Assembly: GCF_014859505.1 (NCBI RefSeq)
Contig: NZ_JACUUD010000018.1
Coordinates: 1 to 39,597 of the forward strand
Source: Halomonas sp.
GTDB taxonomy: Bacteria > Pseudomonadota > Gammaproteobacteria > Pseudomonadales > Halomonadaceae
Reading direction: 5' to 3'
DNA: 39,597 nucleotides
The notes under the pieces were generated by a model. It saw only the letters and a list, made by a program, of their open reading frames with translations, had not been told where the DNA came from and searched no databases. Shown piece by piece: positions 19,599 through 29,110 of this stretch (the first letter of the stretch is position 1; each line of letters starts with the position of its first letter). The position numbers were made by a program, and so were the translations under genes.

Positions 19599-20429
19599 TT
19601 ATGTCTCGATCGGCGTATCGTCGCGGTTGCCCCACTCCTTCCAGGAGCCGGCATAGCCGCGGATCTTCTCGAAGCCCAGCGCACGGCCCACCAGCCAGGT
19701 GAAACCGCTGCGGTGGTGGCTCTGGCAGTGGGTGGCGACCTCCATGTCCGGGGTCAGGCCCAGGGCCTCCAGCTCGGTGATCAGTTCGGCGTAGTCGCGG
19801 ATGCGCAGGCCGCGTTCCGGATCCATGGCCCGGGTCCACTCCATGTTCACCGCGCCGGGGATATGGCCCAGTTGCCTGTTCTCGCCCTTCTCGCCGCGGT
19901 ACTCCGCGGGGGAACGGGCGTCCCAGATGGCAAAGCCCCTCTTGCCGAGGCGTTCGGTGAGCTCGATGCGGTCGATGGCCGCCTCGGGGTGGAGGATCTC
20001 CGCCTCGTACTCGCCCGGCGTCGGTTCGGAGGGCTCGGTGGAGACCGCCAGGCCGTCCTGGCGCCAGGCGTGGATGCCGCCGTTGAGATAGGAGTAGCGG
20101 GTGTGGCCGATCAGCTCCAGTGTCCACAGCAGCCGGCCGGCCCAGCCGCCGCCCTCGTCGTCATAGGCCACCACGTGGGTGTCGCGGGTCAGGCCCAGCT
20201 CGCTGAACAGCGCGGAGAGCTGCTCCACGGTAGGTTCCAGGCAGGGCACCTCGCCCGAGCCGCGCATCAGGCGCGCCTTGTCGAGGAACACGGCGCCGGG
20301 CACGTGGCCCTCGGTGTAGCTCTCGGCCCTGAGGGGGACATCGATGATCAGCAGCGACGGCTCGTGCAGTTGCTCGGCGAGCTGTTCGGGCTCGATGATC
20401 AGCGGCAGCAGGTTGGCTTCGGAACTCAT
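19599..20429 (-). CDS. rhdA: Tandem-rhodanese thiosulfate sulfurtransferase (RhdA-like)
   Basis: 276 residues made of two rhodanese domains: an inactive N-terminal one (about 10-130, with the characteristic YDDEGGGWAGRLLWTL) and a catalytic C-terminal one (about 150-276). The active-site loop is CQSHHRSG with Cys235; the CQTHHR-type loop is that of Azotobacter/Pseudomonas RhdA rather than the CGSGVTA loop of SseA. It would move sulfane sulfur from thiosulfate to cyanide or a protein acceptor. The gene next to psd is rhdA in pseudomonads too, which supports the name. Confidence 0.85.
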   Translation of the reverse strand: MSSEANLLPLIIEPEQLAEQLHEPSLLIIDVPLRAESYTEGHVPGAVFLDKARLMRGSGEVPCLEPTVEQLSALFSELGLTRDTHVVAYDDEGGGWAGRLLWTLELIGHTRYSYLNGGIHAWRQDGLAVSTEPSEPTPGEYEAEILHPEAAIDRIELTERLGKRGFAIWDARSPAEYRGEKGENRQLGHIPGAVNMEWTRAMDPERGLRIRDYAELITELEALGLTPDMEVATHCQSHHRSGFTWLVGRALGFEKIRGYAGSWKEWGNRDDTPIET

Positions 20430-20447
20430 GGGACTCTCCTTACCTTG

Positions 20448-21476
20448 TTATTCCAGCGAGTCGAGGATGCGGCGGTAGCTGGCAAAGCGCTCGGGGTGGA
20501 CCTCGCCGCGCTCCAGCGCCTCCAGCAGCGCACAGCCCGGCTCCTGGCGGTGTCGGCAGTCACGGAAGCGGCAGTGACCGAGCAGGTCGCGGAACTCGAT
20601 GAAGCCCTCGGCGACCTGCTGCTCGTCGAGATGGCCGAGACCGAACTCGCGGATTCCCGGCGAATCGATCAGTTCGGCCCCCTCGGCACTCGGCAGCACA
20701 TAGAGGCGCGCGGTCGTGGTGGTATGGGTGCCCTTGCGGCTGTCCTTGGACAGCGCCCCGATGCGTAGTTCCTCCCCGGGCAGCAGGCGGTCGATCAGCG
20801 ATGACTTGCCCACGCCGCTCTGCCCCACGAACACCGAGGTGCGCTCGGCCAGCCGGGCGTGCAGGGCATCGAGGCCGTCCTCGCGCTCGGTGGTGGAGGT
20901 CACCACCGGATAGCCCAGCGCCTCGTAGCGCTGCAGCAGCGCCATCAGCTCGCCGCCGCCCTCCGGAAGCAGGTCGATCTTGTTGAGCACCAGCACCGGG
21001 GCGATGCCGGTCGCCTCGGCGGCCACCAGGTAGCGGTCGATCAGGTTGGGATGGGGCTCGGGCTCCACGGCAAACACGATCAGGATCTGGTCGATATTGG
21101 CGGCCACCGGCTTGAGCTGGCCCCGGGCGTCGGGGCGCTCCAGCACGCTGTCGCGCTCGCCGCGGGCCACCACCACGCCCTCCACGATGGCGCCCTCGGC
21201 ATCCTGGCGGCCGCGCCAGATCACCCGGTCACCGGTGACCAGGCCCTCGAGGTTGGCGCGAAGGTGGCAGCGCACCGCCCCGCCGCCAGCCTCCGGTCGC
21301 ACGTCCAGGGTGCGTCCGAAGTGGGCAACCACCCGGCCGGGCTGCTCGGGACCATACTCGCCGGCGGCCAGCTTCTCGCCGTCCTTCTCGTCGAGTCGGG
21401 TGGCCCGTTCGGCCCGTTCGGCCTGGATCTTCTCGATGCGCCAGCGTTGCTGGCGGTTCAACTTGCGTTTGGTCAT
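20448..21476 (-). CDS. rsgA: Small ribosomal subunit biogenesis GTPase RsgA
   Basis: 342 residues (E. coli 350). A 30S maturation factor. Order: basic N-terminal tail (KRKLNRQQRWR), OB-fold (about 45-115), then a circularly permuted GTPase with G4 NKID (165-168) before G1 GQSGVGKSS (218-226), the GTHTTT switch and G3 DSPG (271-274), and a C-terminal zinc finger with Cys302, Cys307, His309, Cys315. Likely the head of rsgA-rhdA-psd, divergent from orn as in E. coli. Confidence 0.97.
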   Translation of the reverse strand: MTKRKLNRQQRWRIEKIQAERAERATRLDEKDGEKLAAGEYGPEQPGRVVAHFGRTLDVRPEAGGGAVRCHLRANLEGLVTGDRVIWRGRQDAEGAIVEGVVVARGERDSVLERPDARGQLKPVAANIDQILIVFAVEPEPHPNLIDRYLVAAEATGIAPVLVLNKIDLLPEGGGELMALLQRYEALGYPVVTSTTEREDGLDALHARLAERTSVFVGQSGVGKSSLIDRLLPGEELRIGALSKDSRKGTHTTTTARLYVLPSAEGAELIDSPGIREFGLGHLDEQQVAEGFIEFRDLLGHCRFRDCRHRQEPGCALLEALERGEVHPERFASYRRILDSLE

Positions 21477-21493
21477 GGCGGCCCGAAGCTCGT

Positions 21494-21511
21494 TACAATG
21501 TAGGCATTGTA
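21494..21511. promoter_or_regulatory. Symmetric divergent -10 boxes of rsgA and orn
   Basis: TACAATG-TAGG-CATTGTA is a perfect 7-bp inverted repeat. Each arm contains TACAAT, a good -10 hexamer, one facing rsgA (about 30 nt from its ATG) and one facing orn. The arrangement could let the two promoters compete for polymerase or form a repressor site. No strong -35 was identified on either side. Confidence 0.5.
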
Positions 21512-21590
21512 CTCACCCCGGGCGCCCGCTGTCGCGAGCCGCGCGGCGCCATGCAAGGAACCTGGTCACAGGACTGGTCAAGGAATCTAG

Positions 21591-22184
21591 ATGAACAAGA
21601 GCAACGAACCCGAGGATCCGCGCAAGAGCCGCCTGGTCTGGATCGACCTGGAGATGACCGGCCTCGACCCGAACCGCGAGCGGATCATCGAGGTGGCCAC
21701 CCTGGTCACCGACGCCGAGCTCAACGTCGTCGCCGAGGGGCCGATGATCGCGGTGAAACAGCCGGACGGCCTGCTCGACGCCATGGATGAGTGGTGCACG
21801 AAGACCCACGGCGAGTCGGGGTTGACCGCGCGGGTGAAGGCGAGCGCGACCGAGACCGCCGAGGCCGAGCGCCAGACCCTCGAGTTCCTGCGCGAGCACG
21901 TCGAGCCCGGCACCTCGCCCATGTGCGGGAACAGCGTGCACCAGGACCGCCGTTTCCTGGAGCGCGAGATGCCCGAGCTGCTGGCCTTCTTCCACTATCG
22001 CAACCTGGACGTCTCGACCCTCAAGGAGCTGGCCAAGCGCTGGAACCCCGGTGCCATGGCGGGCTTCCACAAGCGCAATGTGCACCTGGCCATGGACGAC
22101 ATCAAGGAGTCCATCGCCGAGCTGGCCCACTACCGCGGTACCTTCCTGCGCCTGGCCGATACCAGAAGCGACGAGGAGGAGTAG
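21591..22184 (+). CDS. orn: Oligoribonuclease
   Basis: 197 residues (E. coli 181), with a slightly longer polar N- and C-terminus. A DEDDh 3'-5' exonuclease that degrades 2-nt RNAs including pGpG from cyclic-di-GMP turnover. Exo [12 protein letters not shown] carries Asp19 and Glu21; then [14 protein letters not shown] and the final [11 protein letters not shown] complete the active site. The stop is 2 nt from that of the convergent queG. Confidence 0.97.
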   Translation: MNKSNEPEDPRKSRLVWIDLEMTGLDPNRERIIEVATLVTDAELNVVAEGPMIAVKQPDGLLDAMDEWCTKTHGESGLTARVKASATETAEAERQTLEFLREHVEPGTSPMCGNSVHQDRRFLEREMPELLAFFHYRNLDVSTLKELAKRWNPGAMAGFHKRNVHLAMDDIKESIAELAHYRGTFLRLADTRSDEEE

Positions 22185-22186
22185 CC

Positions 22187-23290
22187 TCAGCCGATGGCGA
22201 TCTGCCGCTGACGTTTCTCCTGCTGTCGCTTCAGCGCCCAGCGCACGTGCTCGCGCACCAGGTCGGAGGGGTAGGGCAATCGCGCCCTGAGGGCGGCCTC
22301 TGCGGCCTCGCTCCAGGGGGCGTTGCCGAGGCCCACGGCGAGGTTGCGCAGCCAGCGCGCGTAGCCGATGCGGCGGATCGGGCTGCCGGCGGTCTTCTCC
22401 AGGAACTCCTCCTCACCCCAGGCGAACAGCGAGAGCAGGCTGGCGCGGTCCAGGTCGTGGCGGGGGGCGAAGTCGGCCTCCCGGGTGACGCGGGTGAAGC
22501 GCGTGAAGGGGCAGACCAGCTGGCAGTCGTCGCAGCCGAACACCCGGTTGCCCATGGCCGCACGGTAGCGTTCGGGAATGGCGCCGTGAAGCTCGATGGT
22601 GAGGTAGGAGATGCAGGCCCGGGCGTCCACCACCCGGTCCTCGACGATGGCGCCGGTGGGGCAGGCCGTGCGGCAGGCGCTGCAGCTGCCGCAGTGCTCC
22701 TCCTCGAAGGGCGCGTCCACCGGCAGCGGGAGGTCGGTGTAGAGCTCGCCCAGGAAGAACAGCGAGCCCGCCTTCGGGTTCAGCAGCATGGCGTTCTTGC
22801 CGAACCAGCCGAGCCCCGCCTTGCGCGCCAGCGCCCGCTCCATCACCGGCGCCGAGTCCACGAAGGCGCGGTAGCCGATGGGCCCCACCTCGGCCTCGAT
22901 CCATCGGGCCAGCGTCGCCAGGCGCTTGCGCATCAGCTTGTGGTAGTCGCGGCCGGTGGCGTAGCGCGAGACGTAGGCCGTCTCCGGCTGGCCCAGCACC
23001 TTGGCGGTCTCCACCTCGGCGGGCAGGTAGTCGAGCCGCACGCTGATCACCCTGACGGTCCCCGGCTCCAGCTCGGCGGGGCGGGTGCGCCGGGTGCCGT
23101 GCTTGGCCATGAACCCCATCTCACCGTGGTGCCCGGCCGCCAGCCAGCGCGCCAGGCGGGCCTCGTCCTCGGCCAGGTCGATGTCGGTGATGCCGACCTG
23201 CTGGAAGCCGAGCTCGCGCCCCCAGACCTTGATGCGATCGGCCAGGGGGTGCAGGTCGGTGGCGTCGTCGGAGGCAGACGAGGAAGTCAT
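22187..23290 (-). CDS. queG: Epoxyqueuosine reductase
   Basis: 367 residues. It reduces epoxyqueuosine to queuosine in the wobble position of GUN-anticodon tRNAs using cobalamin and two [4Fe-4S] clusters. Cluster ligands are CGSCSACRTACPTGAI and CDDCQLVCPF; ahead of them lie the catalytic-domain markers RYATGRDYHKLMRKRL and WFGKNAMLLNPKAGSLFFLGEL. A C-terminal HEAT-like tail (about 290-360) follows. Divergent from nnr, the same arrangement as E. coli queG-nnr. Confidence 0.96.
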   Translation of the reverse strand: MTSSSASDDATDLHPLADRIKVWGRELGFQQVGITDIDLAEDEARLARWLAAGHHGEMGFMAKHGTRRTRPAELEPGTVRVISVRLDYLPAEVETAKVLGQPETAYVSRYATGRDYHKLMRKRLATLARWIEAEVGPIGYRAFVDSAPVMERALARKAGLGWFGKNAMLLNPKAGSLFFLGELYTDLPLPVDAPFEEEHCGSCSACRTACPTGAIVEDRVVDARACISYLTIELHGAIPERYRAAMGNRVFGCDDCQLVCPFTRFTRVTREADFAPRHDLDRASLLSLFAWGEEEFLEKTAGSPIRRIGYARWLRNLAVGLGNAPWSEAAEAALRARLPYPSDLVREHVRWALKRQQEKRQRQIAIG

Positions 23291-23325
23291 GATCGCGGAA
23301 ACACCGTGCAGGGGGGCGGCGTCAC

Positions 23326-23353
23326 TTGGCGCCGGCCGCGGAGGCTTTACACT
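23326..23353 (+). promoter_or_regulatory. Candidate promoter of the nnr-tsaE-amiB operon
   Basis: TTGGCG (23326-23331), 16 nt, TACACT (23348-23353), about 45 nt before the nnr ATG. An imperfect inverted repeat CTTTAC…GTAAAG (23345-23379) spans the start site. Confidence 0.4.
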
Positions 23354-23402
23354 GTTCTTTAATTACCGCCATGGTAAAGCATCGGGTCCAGGGAGACATC
23401 GC

Positions 23403-24932
23403 ATGGCCGACATTCGATCCGCACCGTCGCTGCATCCGCTCTATCGCGCCGACCAGGTCCGTGAACTCGACCGGCGCACCATCGCCGGCGGCATCGAGGG
23501 GTTCGCGCTGATGCAGCGCGCCTCGGCCGCCGCCTGGCAGGTGCTGCGCGCGCGCTGGCCCGGGGTGCGCTCGCTGACGGTGCTGTGTGGCGCCGGCAAC
23601 AACGGCGGTGATGGCCACGTGCTGGCGGCCCTGGCCGCCGCCGAGGGGCTGGCCGTGCAGCGCATCCTGCTCAAGGGCATCGATGAACTCGACGGCGATG
23701 CCCGGCGTGCTGCCGACATGGCCACCGCCGCTGGCGTCGCCGCCGAGCCGTGGGTCTCCGGCATGGCCCTGCGCGGCGAGCTGCTGGTCGATGCCCTGCT
23801 GGGCACGGGGCTCTCCGGCGAGGTGCGCGGCGCCTTCCGCGAGGCCATCGCGGCGGTCAACGCCGGCGGCCGGCCGGTGTACGCCATCGACATCCCTTCC
23901 GGGCTGCATGCCGACACTGGTGCGGTGCTGGGGGAGGCGGTGCGTGCCACCGCGACGGTCACCTTCATCGGCGACAAGCTGGGGCTCTACACCGGCGCGG
24001 CGGCGGATCACGTTGGCGAGCTGCATTTCCGTGCGCTGGGCGTGGATGCGGCGGCCGAGGCCGACCTGGCCCCGGCGGCGTGGCGGCTGGAGGAGGCGCT
24101 GATCCGGGCCTGGCTGCCGCCTCGTGCCCGCGCCGCCCACAAGGGCGACTGCGGCCATGCGCTGATCCTCGGCGGGGCGCCGGGCTTCGGCGGGGCGGCA
24201 CTGCTCGCCGCCGAGGCCTGCGCCCGGCTGGGTGCCGGCAAGGTCAGCCTGGCCACCGCGCCTGCGCACGTCACTGCCAGCCTGGTGCGCCGTCCCGAGG
24301 TGATGGCCCATGGCGTGCGCGGCGCCGCCGACCTCGGTGAGCTGCCCAGCCGTGCTGATGCGCTGGTGGTGGGCCCGGGCCTGGGGCAGGGCAGTTGGGG
24401 CCAGGGGGTGCTGCAGTCGGCGCTGGACGCCGGCCGGCCGCTGGTGGTGGACGCCGATGGCCTCAACCTGCTGGCGGTGCGCTTCCCCTCGACGCACCGC
24501 GACGATTGGATTCTCACGCCCCACCCGGGAGAGGCCGCCAGGCTGCTAGGTTGTTCGGCCGCCGAGGTGGAGGCGGACCGTCCCGCGGCGGCCTTGGCGC
24601 TGCGCGAGCGCTGGGGCGGTGTGGTGGTGCTCAAGGGCGCCGGTACTCTGGTGGCAGGCCCCGCAGGGCTCGTTGTCTGCCCCTTCGGCAACCCCGGCAT
24701 GGCCAGCGGCGGGATGGGCGATGCCCTCTCCGGCATGCTCGGTGCGCTGCTGGTCCAGGGGGTGCCGCTGGAGGCCGCGGCCCGCCTGGGGGTGCTGATA
24801 CATGCCCGAGCCGCGGATCTCGCCGCGGCGGAGGCCGGGGAACGTGGTCTGCTGGCCGGTGATCTGGCATCCTATGCGCGAATTCTGGTCAATCCGACGA
24901 TGGGCGTTGACGATGCTGCTGCGACTCGATGA
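23403..24932 (+). CDS. nnr: Bifunctional NAD(P)H-hydrate epimerase / ADP-dependent dehydratase
   Basis: 509 residues (E. coli Nnr/YjeF 515). It repairs hydrated NAD(P)H. The N-terminal YjeF_N epimerase (about 10-225) shows CGAGNNGGDGHV and DALLGTGLSG with AIDIPSGLHADTG; the C-terminal ribokinase-like dehydratase (about 235-500) shows VDADGLNLL, LTPHPGEAARLL, VVLKGAGT and GNPGMASGGMGDALSGMLG. GGGAG lies 8 nt before the ATG. It ends 20 nt inside tsaE. Confidence 0.96.
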   Translation: MADIRSAPSLHPLYRADQVRELDRRTIAGGIEGFALMQRASAAAWQVLRARWPGVRSLTVLCGAGNNGGDGHVLAALAAAEGLAVQRILLKGIDELDGDARRAADMATAAGVAAEPWVSGMALRGELLVDALLGTGLSGEVRGAFREAIAAVNAGGRPVYAIDIPSGLHADTGAVLGEAVRATATVTFIGDKLGLYTGAAADHVGELHFRALGVDAAAEADLAPAAWRLEEALIRAWLPPRARAAHKGDCGHALILGGAPGFGGAALLAAEACARLGAGKVSLATAPAHVTASLVRRPEVMAHGVRGAADLGELPSRADALVVGPGLGQGSWGQGVLQSALDAGRPLVVDADGLNLLAVRFPSTHRDDWILTPHPGEAARLLGCSAAEVEADRPAAALALRERWGGVVVLKGAGTLVAGPAGLVVCPFGNPGMASGGMGDALSGMLGALLVQGVPLEAAARLGVLIHARAADLAAAEAGERGLLAGDLASYARILVNPTMGVDDAAATR

Positions 24933-25434
24933 TGAAGCCCGCCAGGTAGCCTTGGGCGAATGCCTGGGGCGGGCCCTGGAGGGGCATGGACTGGTCTATC
25001 TCGAGGGCGAGCTTGGCGCTGGCAAGACCACCCTGGCCCGCGGCGTGCTGCGTGCCTACGGCCACCGTGGTGCGGTGAAGAGCCCCACCTATACCCTGGT
25101 GGAGCCCTATGAGCTGGATGGCGTGAGGATCCACCATTTCGATCTCTATCGGCTTGGCGACCCCGAGGAACTGGAGTTCATCGGCGGCCGGGATCTCTTC
25201 GACGACGAGGCCCTGTGCCTCGTGGAGTGGCCCGGCCGCGGCGAGGGCTGGTTGCCGACGCCCGATCTGCGCATTGCCCTGTCGCTGGCCGAGGTGGGCC
25301 GTGATGCCCGGCTCGAGGCCCGGAGTCCCCGGGGTGAGCAGCTGCTGGCGAGACTTGCGACCATGCCCGAGCTGGCCGCCTGCCATCTGAGGACAGAACC
25401 CGATGACGCCAGGGAGGGCGAGGAAGCACGATGA
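24913..25434 (+). CDS. tsaE: tRNA t6A biosynthesis ATPase TsaE
   Basis: 173 residues (E. coli 153); the extra length is a polar C-terminal tail. It supports TsaB/TsaD in making threonylcarbamoyl-adenosine 37 of ANN-decoding tRNAs. Walker A is GELGAGKTTL (about 32-41), then SPTYTLVEPY, HHFDLYRL and a Walker-B-like region, with VEWP(G)RG. ATG 24913 lies inside the end of nnr and gives the family N-terminus; the stop overlaps amiB in ATGA. Confidence 0.95.
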   Translation: MLLRLDDEARQVALGECLGRALEGHGLVYLEGELGAGKTTLARGVLRAYGHRGAVKSPTYTLVEPYELDGVRIHHFDLYRLGDPEELEFIGGRDLFDDEALCLVEWPGRGEGWLPTPDLRIALSLAEVGRDARLEARSPRGEQLLARLATMPELAACHLRTEPDDAREGEEAR

Positions 25435-26876
25435 CCCGATGGCTCATGCGCGGCCTGCTGGCCGCCACCCTGCTGTGGCTTCCCCTGGCGGGCCTGAAGG
25501 CTGCCCAGGTCGATAATGTGCGTCTGTGGGCGGCACCGGACCATGCACGCCTGGTATTCGACCTCGCCTCGCCGACCCAGGCCTCCGTGTTCGGGCTCGA
25601 CAATCCGCGGCGCCTGGTGATCGACCTGGACGACAGCCGCATGGCCGCGGACCTGGCCGGCATCGACCTCACCGGCAGTGCCATCAGCCGCATTCGCAGC
25701 GGGGTGCGAGACGGCAATGGCCTGCGCGTGGTGCTGGAGCTCGAGCGCGAGGTGGAGCCCCGCCACTTCAGCCTGGCGCCCAACGATCAGTATGGCCATC
25801 GCCTGGTGGTGGATCTCGAGTACCCCGGTGAGAGCGCCGTGCAGGACCCGATCGATCCCATCGAGGCGATGATCCGCGAGCAGGAGATCGCTGCCAACCG
25901 TCCACGCGTCGAATCGGGCGGCGCGCCGGCCCGGGTGGCGCCCGAGCCGGCGGTGGCCCTGCAGCAGGCCCAGCCCCATCCCCGTCGCGATATCATCATC
26001 GCCATCGACCCCGGCCACGGCGGGGAGGACCCCGGCGCCATCGGCCCCGGCGGCGCCCGCGAGAAGGACGTGGTGATGGAGATCTCCAGGCGCCTGCAGC
26101 GGCTGGTGGACGACGCCGAGGGGTTTCGTGCGGTGATGATCCGCGACGGCGACTACTACATCGGCCTGCGTCAGCGCACCCAGATCGCCCGGGACCAGAA
26201 GGCCGATTTCTTCGTCTCCATCCACGCCGACGCCTTCACCAGCCCGCGCCCCAACGGCAGCTCGGTCTATGCGCTCTCCCAGCGCGGCGCCACCTCCGAG
26301 ACCGCCCAGTGGCTGGCGGCCAGCGAGAACCGCGCCGACCTGATCGGCGGCGTGGACGGCAACCTGTCGCTCAAGGACAAGGACGAGGTGCTGCGTGGCG
26401 TGCTGCTCGACCTGACCATGACCGCCACCCTCAACGACTCCCTCTCCATCGGCGGCCAGGTGCTCGACCAGTTGGGTCGCGTCAACCGCCTGCACCGCAG
26501 CCGGGTGGAGCAGGCCGGCTTCATGGTGCTCAAGTCGCCGGATATCCCGTCGCTGCTGATCGAGACCGGCTTCATCTCCAACCCGGACGAGGAGCGTCGA
26601 CTGCGCGATTCCAGCCATCAGCAGGGTCTGGCCCGGGCGATCTTCTCGGGGCTGCAGGATCACTTCCGGCGCAATCCGCCGCCGGCCAGCCTGCTGGCCT
26701 GGCAGCGCGACAACAACCGCAGCACCGGCGGCAACGAATACCGCATCCAGCCTGGCGATACGCTTTCGCAGATTGCCGTCCGACATAATCTCTCCACGGA
26801 TCGCCTCAAGCAGGCCAACGAGCTCAACGGCGACGTGATCCGCGTAGGACAGGTGCTGCGCATTCCGCGGACCTGA
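25431..26876 (+). CDS. amiB: N-acetylmuramoyl-L-alanine amidase (AMIN, Amidase_3, LysM)
   Basis: 481 residues with a Sec signal peptide (cleavage near LKA|AQV, residue 24). The AMIN localisation domain (about 27-125) is joined by a Pro/Ala linker to a zinc amidase_3 domain (about 185-415) with [12 protein letters not shown], the REKDVVME glutamate, SIHADA and IETGFISN. A single C-terminal LysM (about 436-480, [13 protein letters not shown]) binds glycan. It splits septal peptidoglycan during division. An insertion between the second zinc ligand and the last motif should be the autoinhibitory helix relieved by EnvC/NlpD-type activators in this family. Confidence 0.95.
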   Translation: MTRWLMRGLLAATLLWLPLAGLKAAQVDNVRLWAAPDHARLVFDLASPTQASVFGLDNPRRLVIDLDDSRMAADLAGIDLTGSAISRIRSGVRDGNGLRVVLELEREVEPRHFSLAPNDQYGHRLVVDLEYPGESAVQDPIDPIEAMIREQEIAANRPRVESGGAPARVAPEPAVALQQAQPHPRRDIIIAIDPGHGGEDPGAIGPGGAREKDVVMEISRRLQRLVDDAEGFRAVMIRDGDYYIGLRQRTQIARDQKADFFVSIHADAFTSPRPNGSSVYALSQRGATSETAQWLAASENRADLIGGVDGNLSLKDKDEVLRGVLLDLTMTATLNDSLSIGGQVLDQLGRVNRLHRSRVEQAGFMVLKSPDIPSLLIETGFISNPDEERRLRDSSHQQGLARAIFSGLQDHFRRNPPPASLLAWQRDNNRSTGGNEYRIQPGDTLSQIAVRHNLSTDRLKQANELNGDVIRVGQVLRIPRT

Positions 26877-26896
26877 ATCGACTGGCAGGGAGTGAC

Positions 26897-28909
26897 ATGA
26901 GCGAACCGCGCCCTATCCGGGTCCTCGACCCGCGACTGGCCAACCAGATCGCCGCCGGTGAGGTGGTGGAGCGCCCCGCGTCGGTGGTCAAGGAGCTGGT
27001 GGAGAACGCCATCGACGCCGGCAGTCGCCGCATCGAGGTGGAGCTCGAGGCCGGCGGTACCCGACTGATCCGCGTGCGCGACGACGGCAGCGGTATCGGC
27101 GAGGCGGACCTGCCGTTGGCGCTGTCGCGTCATGCCACCAGCAAGATCGTCTCCCTGGAGGAGCTGGAGGGGGTGGCGAGCCTGGGGTTTCGTGGTGAGG
27201 CGCTGGCCTCGATCAGCTCGGTGTCGCGCCTGGAGCTTGTCTCCAACGCGGCCGAGGACCCCACCGCCGGCTGGCGAGTGGTGGCCGAGGGGCGCAACAT
27301 GGAGCCCAGGGTGAGCCCAGCGCCCCATTCCCGGGGCACCTCGGTGACGGTGCGCGACCTGTTCTTCAATACCCCCGCGCGGCGCAAGTTCCTGCGCATG
27401 GAGAAGACCGAGTACGGTCACGTCGAGGAGGCCTTCCGCCGCCAGGCGCTCTCCCGCTACGACATCGGCTGGACCCTGCGCCACAACCAGAAGACCCTCC
27501 ACCAGCTGCGACCCGGCGACGACCAGGCCTCCCGGGAGCGGCGCATCGCCGCGCTGCTTGGCCGTGCCTTCCTGGAGAACGCCCTGCATCTGGACCTCGC
27601 GGCCTCGGGTCTGCGGCTGTGGGGCTGGGTGGGCCTGCCTACCCACTCCCGAGCCCAGGCCGACCAGCAGTACTTCTTCGTCAACGGCCGGGTGGTGCGC
27701 GACCGCCTGGTGGCCCACGCCGTCCGCCAGGCCTATCGCGACGTGCTGTTCAGCGGCCGCCATCCGGTCTTCGTGCTCTACCTGGAGGTGGACCCCACGG
27801 TGGTGGACGTCAACGTCCATCCCACCAAGCACGAGGTGCGTTTTCGCGATGGCCGCCTGGTCCACGACTTCCTCTTCTCCAGCCTGCATCGCGCCCTGGG
27901 CGAAGCTCGGGCCGGCCATCCGGGGGCAGGCCATCCTGGGGCAGGCCATCCGGGGGCAGGCCATCCGGGGGCAGGCCATCCGGGGGCAGGCCATGAAGCC
28001 GAGGAGGCCAAGGACGCCGCCGCCGCGGACGAGACGCCGCTCGCTCCTGCGACAGGGCAGGTGCGCGAGAGCGCCGGGCGCTGGCAGCAGCAGCCCATGG
28101 CGTTGCCGCGTGAGGAGGGTGAGCGGGTCACTCCGGATCGCGTGAGGGCCTTCATGGAGGGCTATCGGGCGCTGCATCCCGGCCACGAGGAGAGCCTGCT
28201 CACGCCGCAACCCGCGGCGCCGGGCGCCGGGGTGGGGGGCGCGGCCGCCGAGATGGCCCTGGCCGAGCGCCGGGCCGTGCAGGAAGCTCGGCGTCCGGTG
28301 CTGCCGGAGGCCGACGACACCCGCGCGCCCCCGCTGGGCTACGCCATCGCCCAGCTGCATGGCGTCTATATCCTCGCCCAGAGCGAGCGCGGGCTGATCC
28401 TGGTGGACATGCACGCCGCCCACGAGCGCATCGTCTACGAGCGCATGAAGACCCAGGTGCACGGCGGGCGTCTCGATGCCCAGCCGCTGCTGGTGCCGGT
28501 GTCGCTGGCCGCCAGCCACGCCGAGGTGGCCACCGCCGAGGCCGAGCGCGAGGCCTTCTCCCGCTTCGGGGTGGAGCTGGACGTGGCCGGCCCCGAGACC
28601 CTGCTGGTGCGCCAGCTGCCGGCGCTGCTCGCCGACGCCGACGTGGAGCCGCTGATCCGTGACATGCTCGGCGACCTGGAGCGCTACGGCCGCTCCGACC
28701 GCCTCGAGGCCCACGTCAACGAGCTGCTCGCCACCATGGCCTGCCACGGCAGCGTGCGCGCCAACCGCCAGCTGACCCTGGCCGAGATGAACGCCCTGCT
28801 GCGCGACATGGAGCGCACCGAGCGCAGCGGCCAGTGCAACCACGGCCGCCCCACCTGGACCGAGATGAGCATGAAGGACCTGGACCGCCTCTTCATGAGG
28901 GGGCAGTAG
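26897..28909 (+). CDS. mutL: DNA mismatch repair protein MutL, probably with endonuclease site
   Basis: 670 residues (E. coli 615). The N-terminal GHKL ATPase has [40 protein letters not shown] and GFRGEAL, then the transducer domain to about 335. A Gly-His-Pro-Gly-Ala repeat and a disordered linker (about 340-475) lead to the C-terminal dimerisation domain. Unlike E. coli MutL, that domain shows [12 protein letters not shown], which fits the metal-binding D-x-HA-x2-E-x4-E of nicking MutLs, with ACHGSVR and CNHGRP also present, so this protein is probably an endonuclease working without MutH. amiB ends 20 nt upstream. The ATG is preceded by CAGGGAGTGAC. Confidence 0.97.
   Translation: MSEPRPIRVLDPRLANQIAAGEVVERPASVVKELVENAIDAGSRRIEVELEAGGTRLIRVRDDGSGIGEADLPLALSRHATSKIVSLEELEGVASLGFRGEALASISSVSRLELVSNAAEDPTAGWRVVAEGRNMEPRVSPAPHSRGTSVTVRDLFFNTPARRKFLRMEKTEYGHVEEAFRRQALSRYDIGWTLRHNQKTLHQLRPGDDQASRERRIAALLGRAFLENALHLDLAASGLRLWGWVGLPTHSRAQADQQYFFVNGRVVRDRLVAHAVRQAYRDVLFSGRHPVFVLYLEVDPTVVDVNVHPTKHEVRFRDGRLVHDFLFSSLHRALGEARAGHPGAGHPGAGHPGAGHPGAGHPGAGHEAEEAKDAAAADETPLAPATGQVRESAGRWQQQPMALPREEGERVTPDRVRAFMEGYRALHPGHEESLLTPQPAAPGAGVGGAAAEMALAERRAVQEARRPVLPEADDTRAPPLGYAIAQLHGVYILAQSERGLILVDMHAAHERIVYERMKTQVHGGRLDAQPLLVPVSLAASHAEVATAEAEREAFSRFGVELDVAGPETLLVRQLPALLADADVEPLIRDMLGDLERYGRSDRLEAHVNELLATMACHGSVRANRQLTLAEMNALLRDMERTERSGQCNHGRPTWTEMSMKDLDRLFMRGQ
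27914..27994 (+). repeat. 15-bp tandem repeat x5.4 within mutL
   Basis: Unit GGCCATCCGGGGGCA, five full copies (27914-27988; copy 2 has one C-to-T change... reading CCTGGGG) plus GGCCAT. Each unit encodes Gly-His-Pro-Gly-Ala, in the linker between the ATPase and dimerisation domains. Because the unit is 5 codons, slippage changes linker length without a frameshift. Confidence 0.95.
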
Positions 28910-29004
28910 CAAGCATGGACCAGTCGCATCATGCTGGCGTGGTCTGCTCCCTTCGTCTCAAACCCTGGCAGCCTATCTGCCGCTGCCGAGGCTTATTCCT
29001 TCTG

Positions 29005-29110
29005 GTGGGAGCCACGCTCTGCGGGGCGAATGAGCGGAGGCCACAGCATCATGTGGCAACGCCGCCGGGCGCCTGCGGCGCCATTCGCTCGGCAGAGCCG
29101 GTCTCCCACA
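29005..29110. repeat. Inverted REP-type doublet (REPIN-like) between mutL and miaA
   Basis: The + strand element 29005-29032 reads GTGGGAG…GCTCTGC…GCGAATG; the minus strand of 29082-29109 reads GTGGGAG…GCTCTGC…GCGAATG with the same internal spacing. Two such elements facing each other about 49 nt apart are the layout of REPINs, and GTGGGAGC heads are typical of pseudomonad REPs. The spacer holds its own short inverted repeat CCACA…TGTGG (29041-29056). The rest of the 297-nt gap (28910-29206) shows no gene. Confidence 0.7.

Noticed and set aside
27914-27994. CRISPR-like array
   Set aside because: Units are 15 bp, directly tandem without spacers and in frame within mutL; it is a coding minisatellite.
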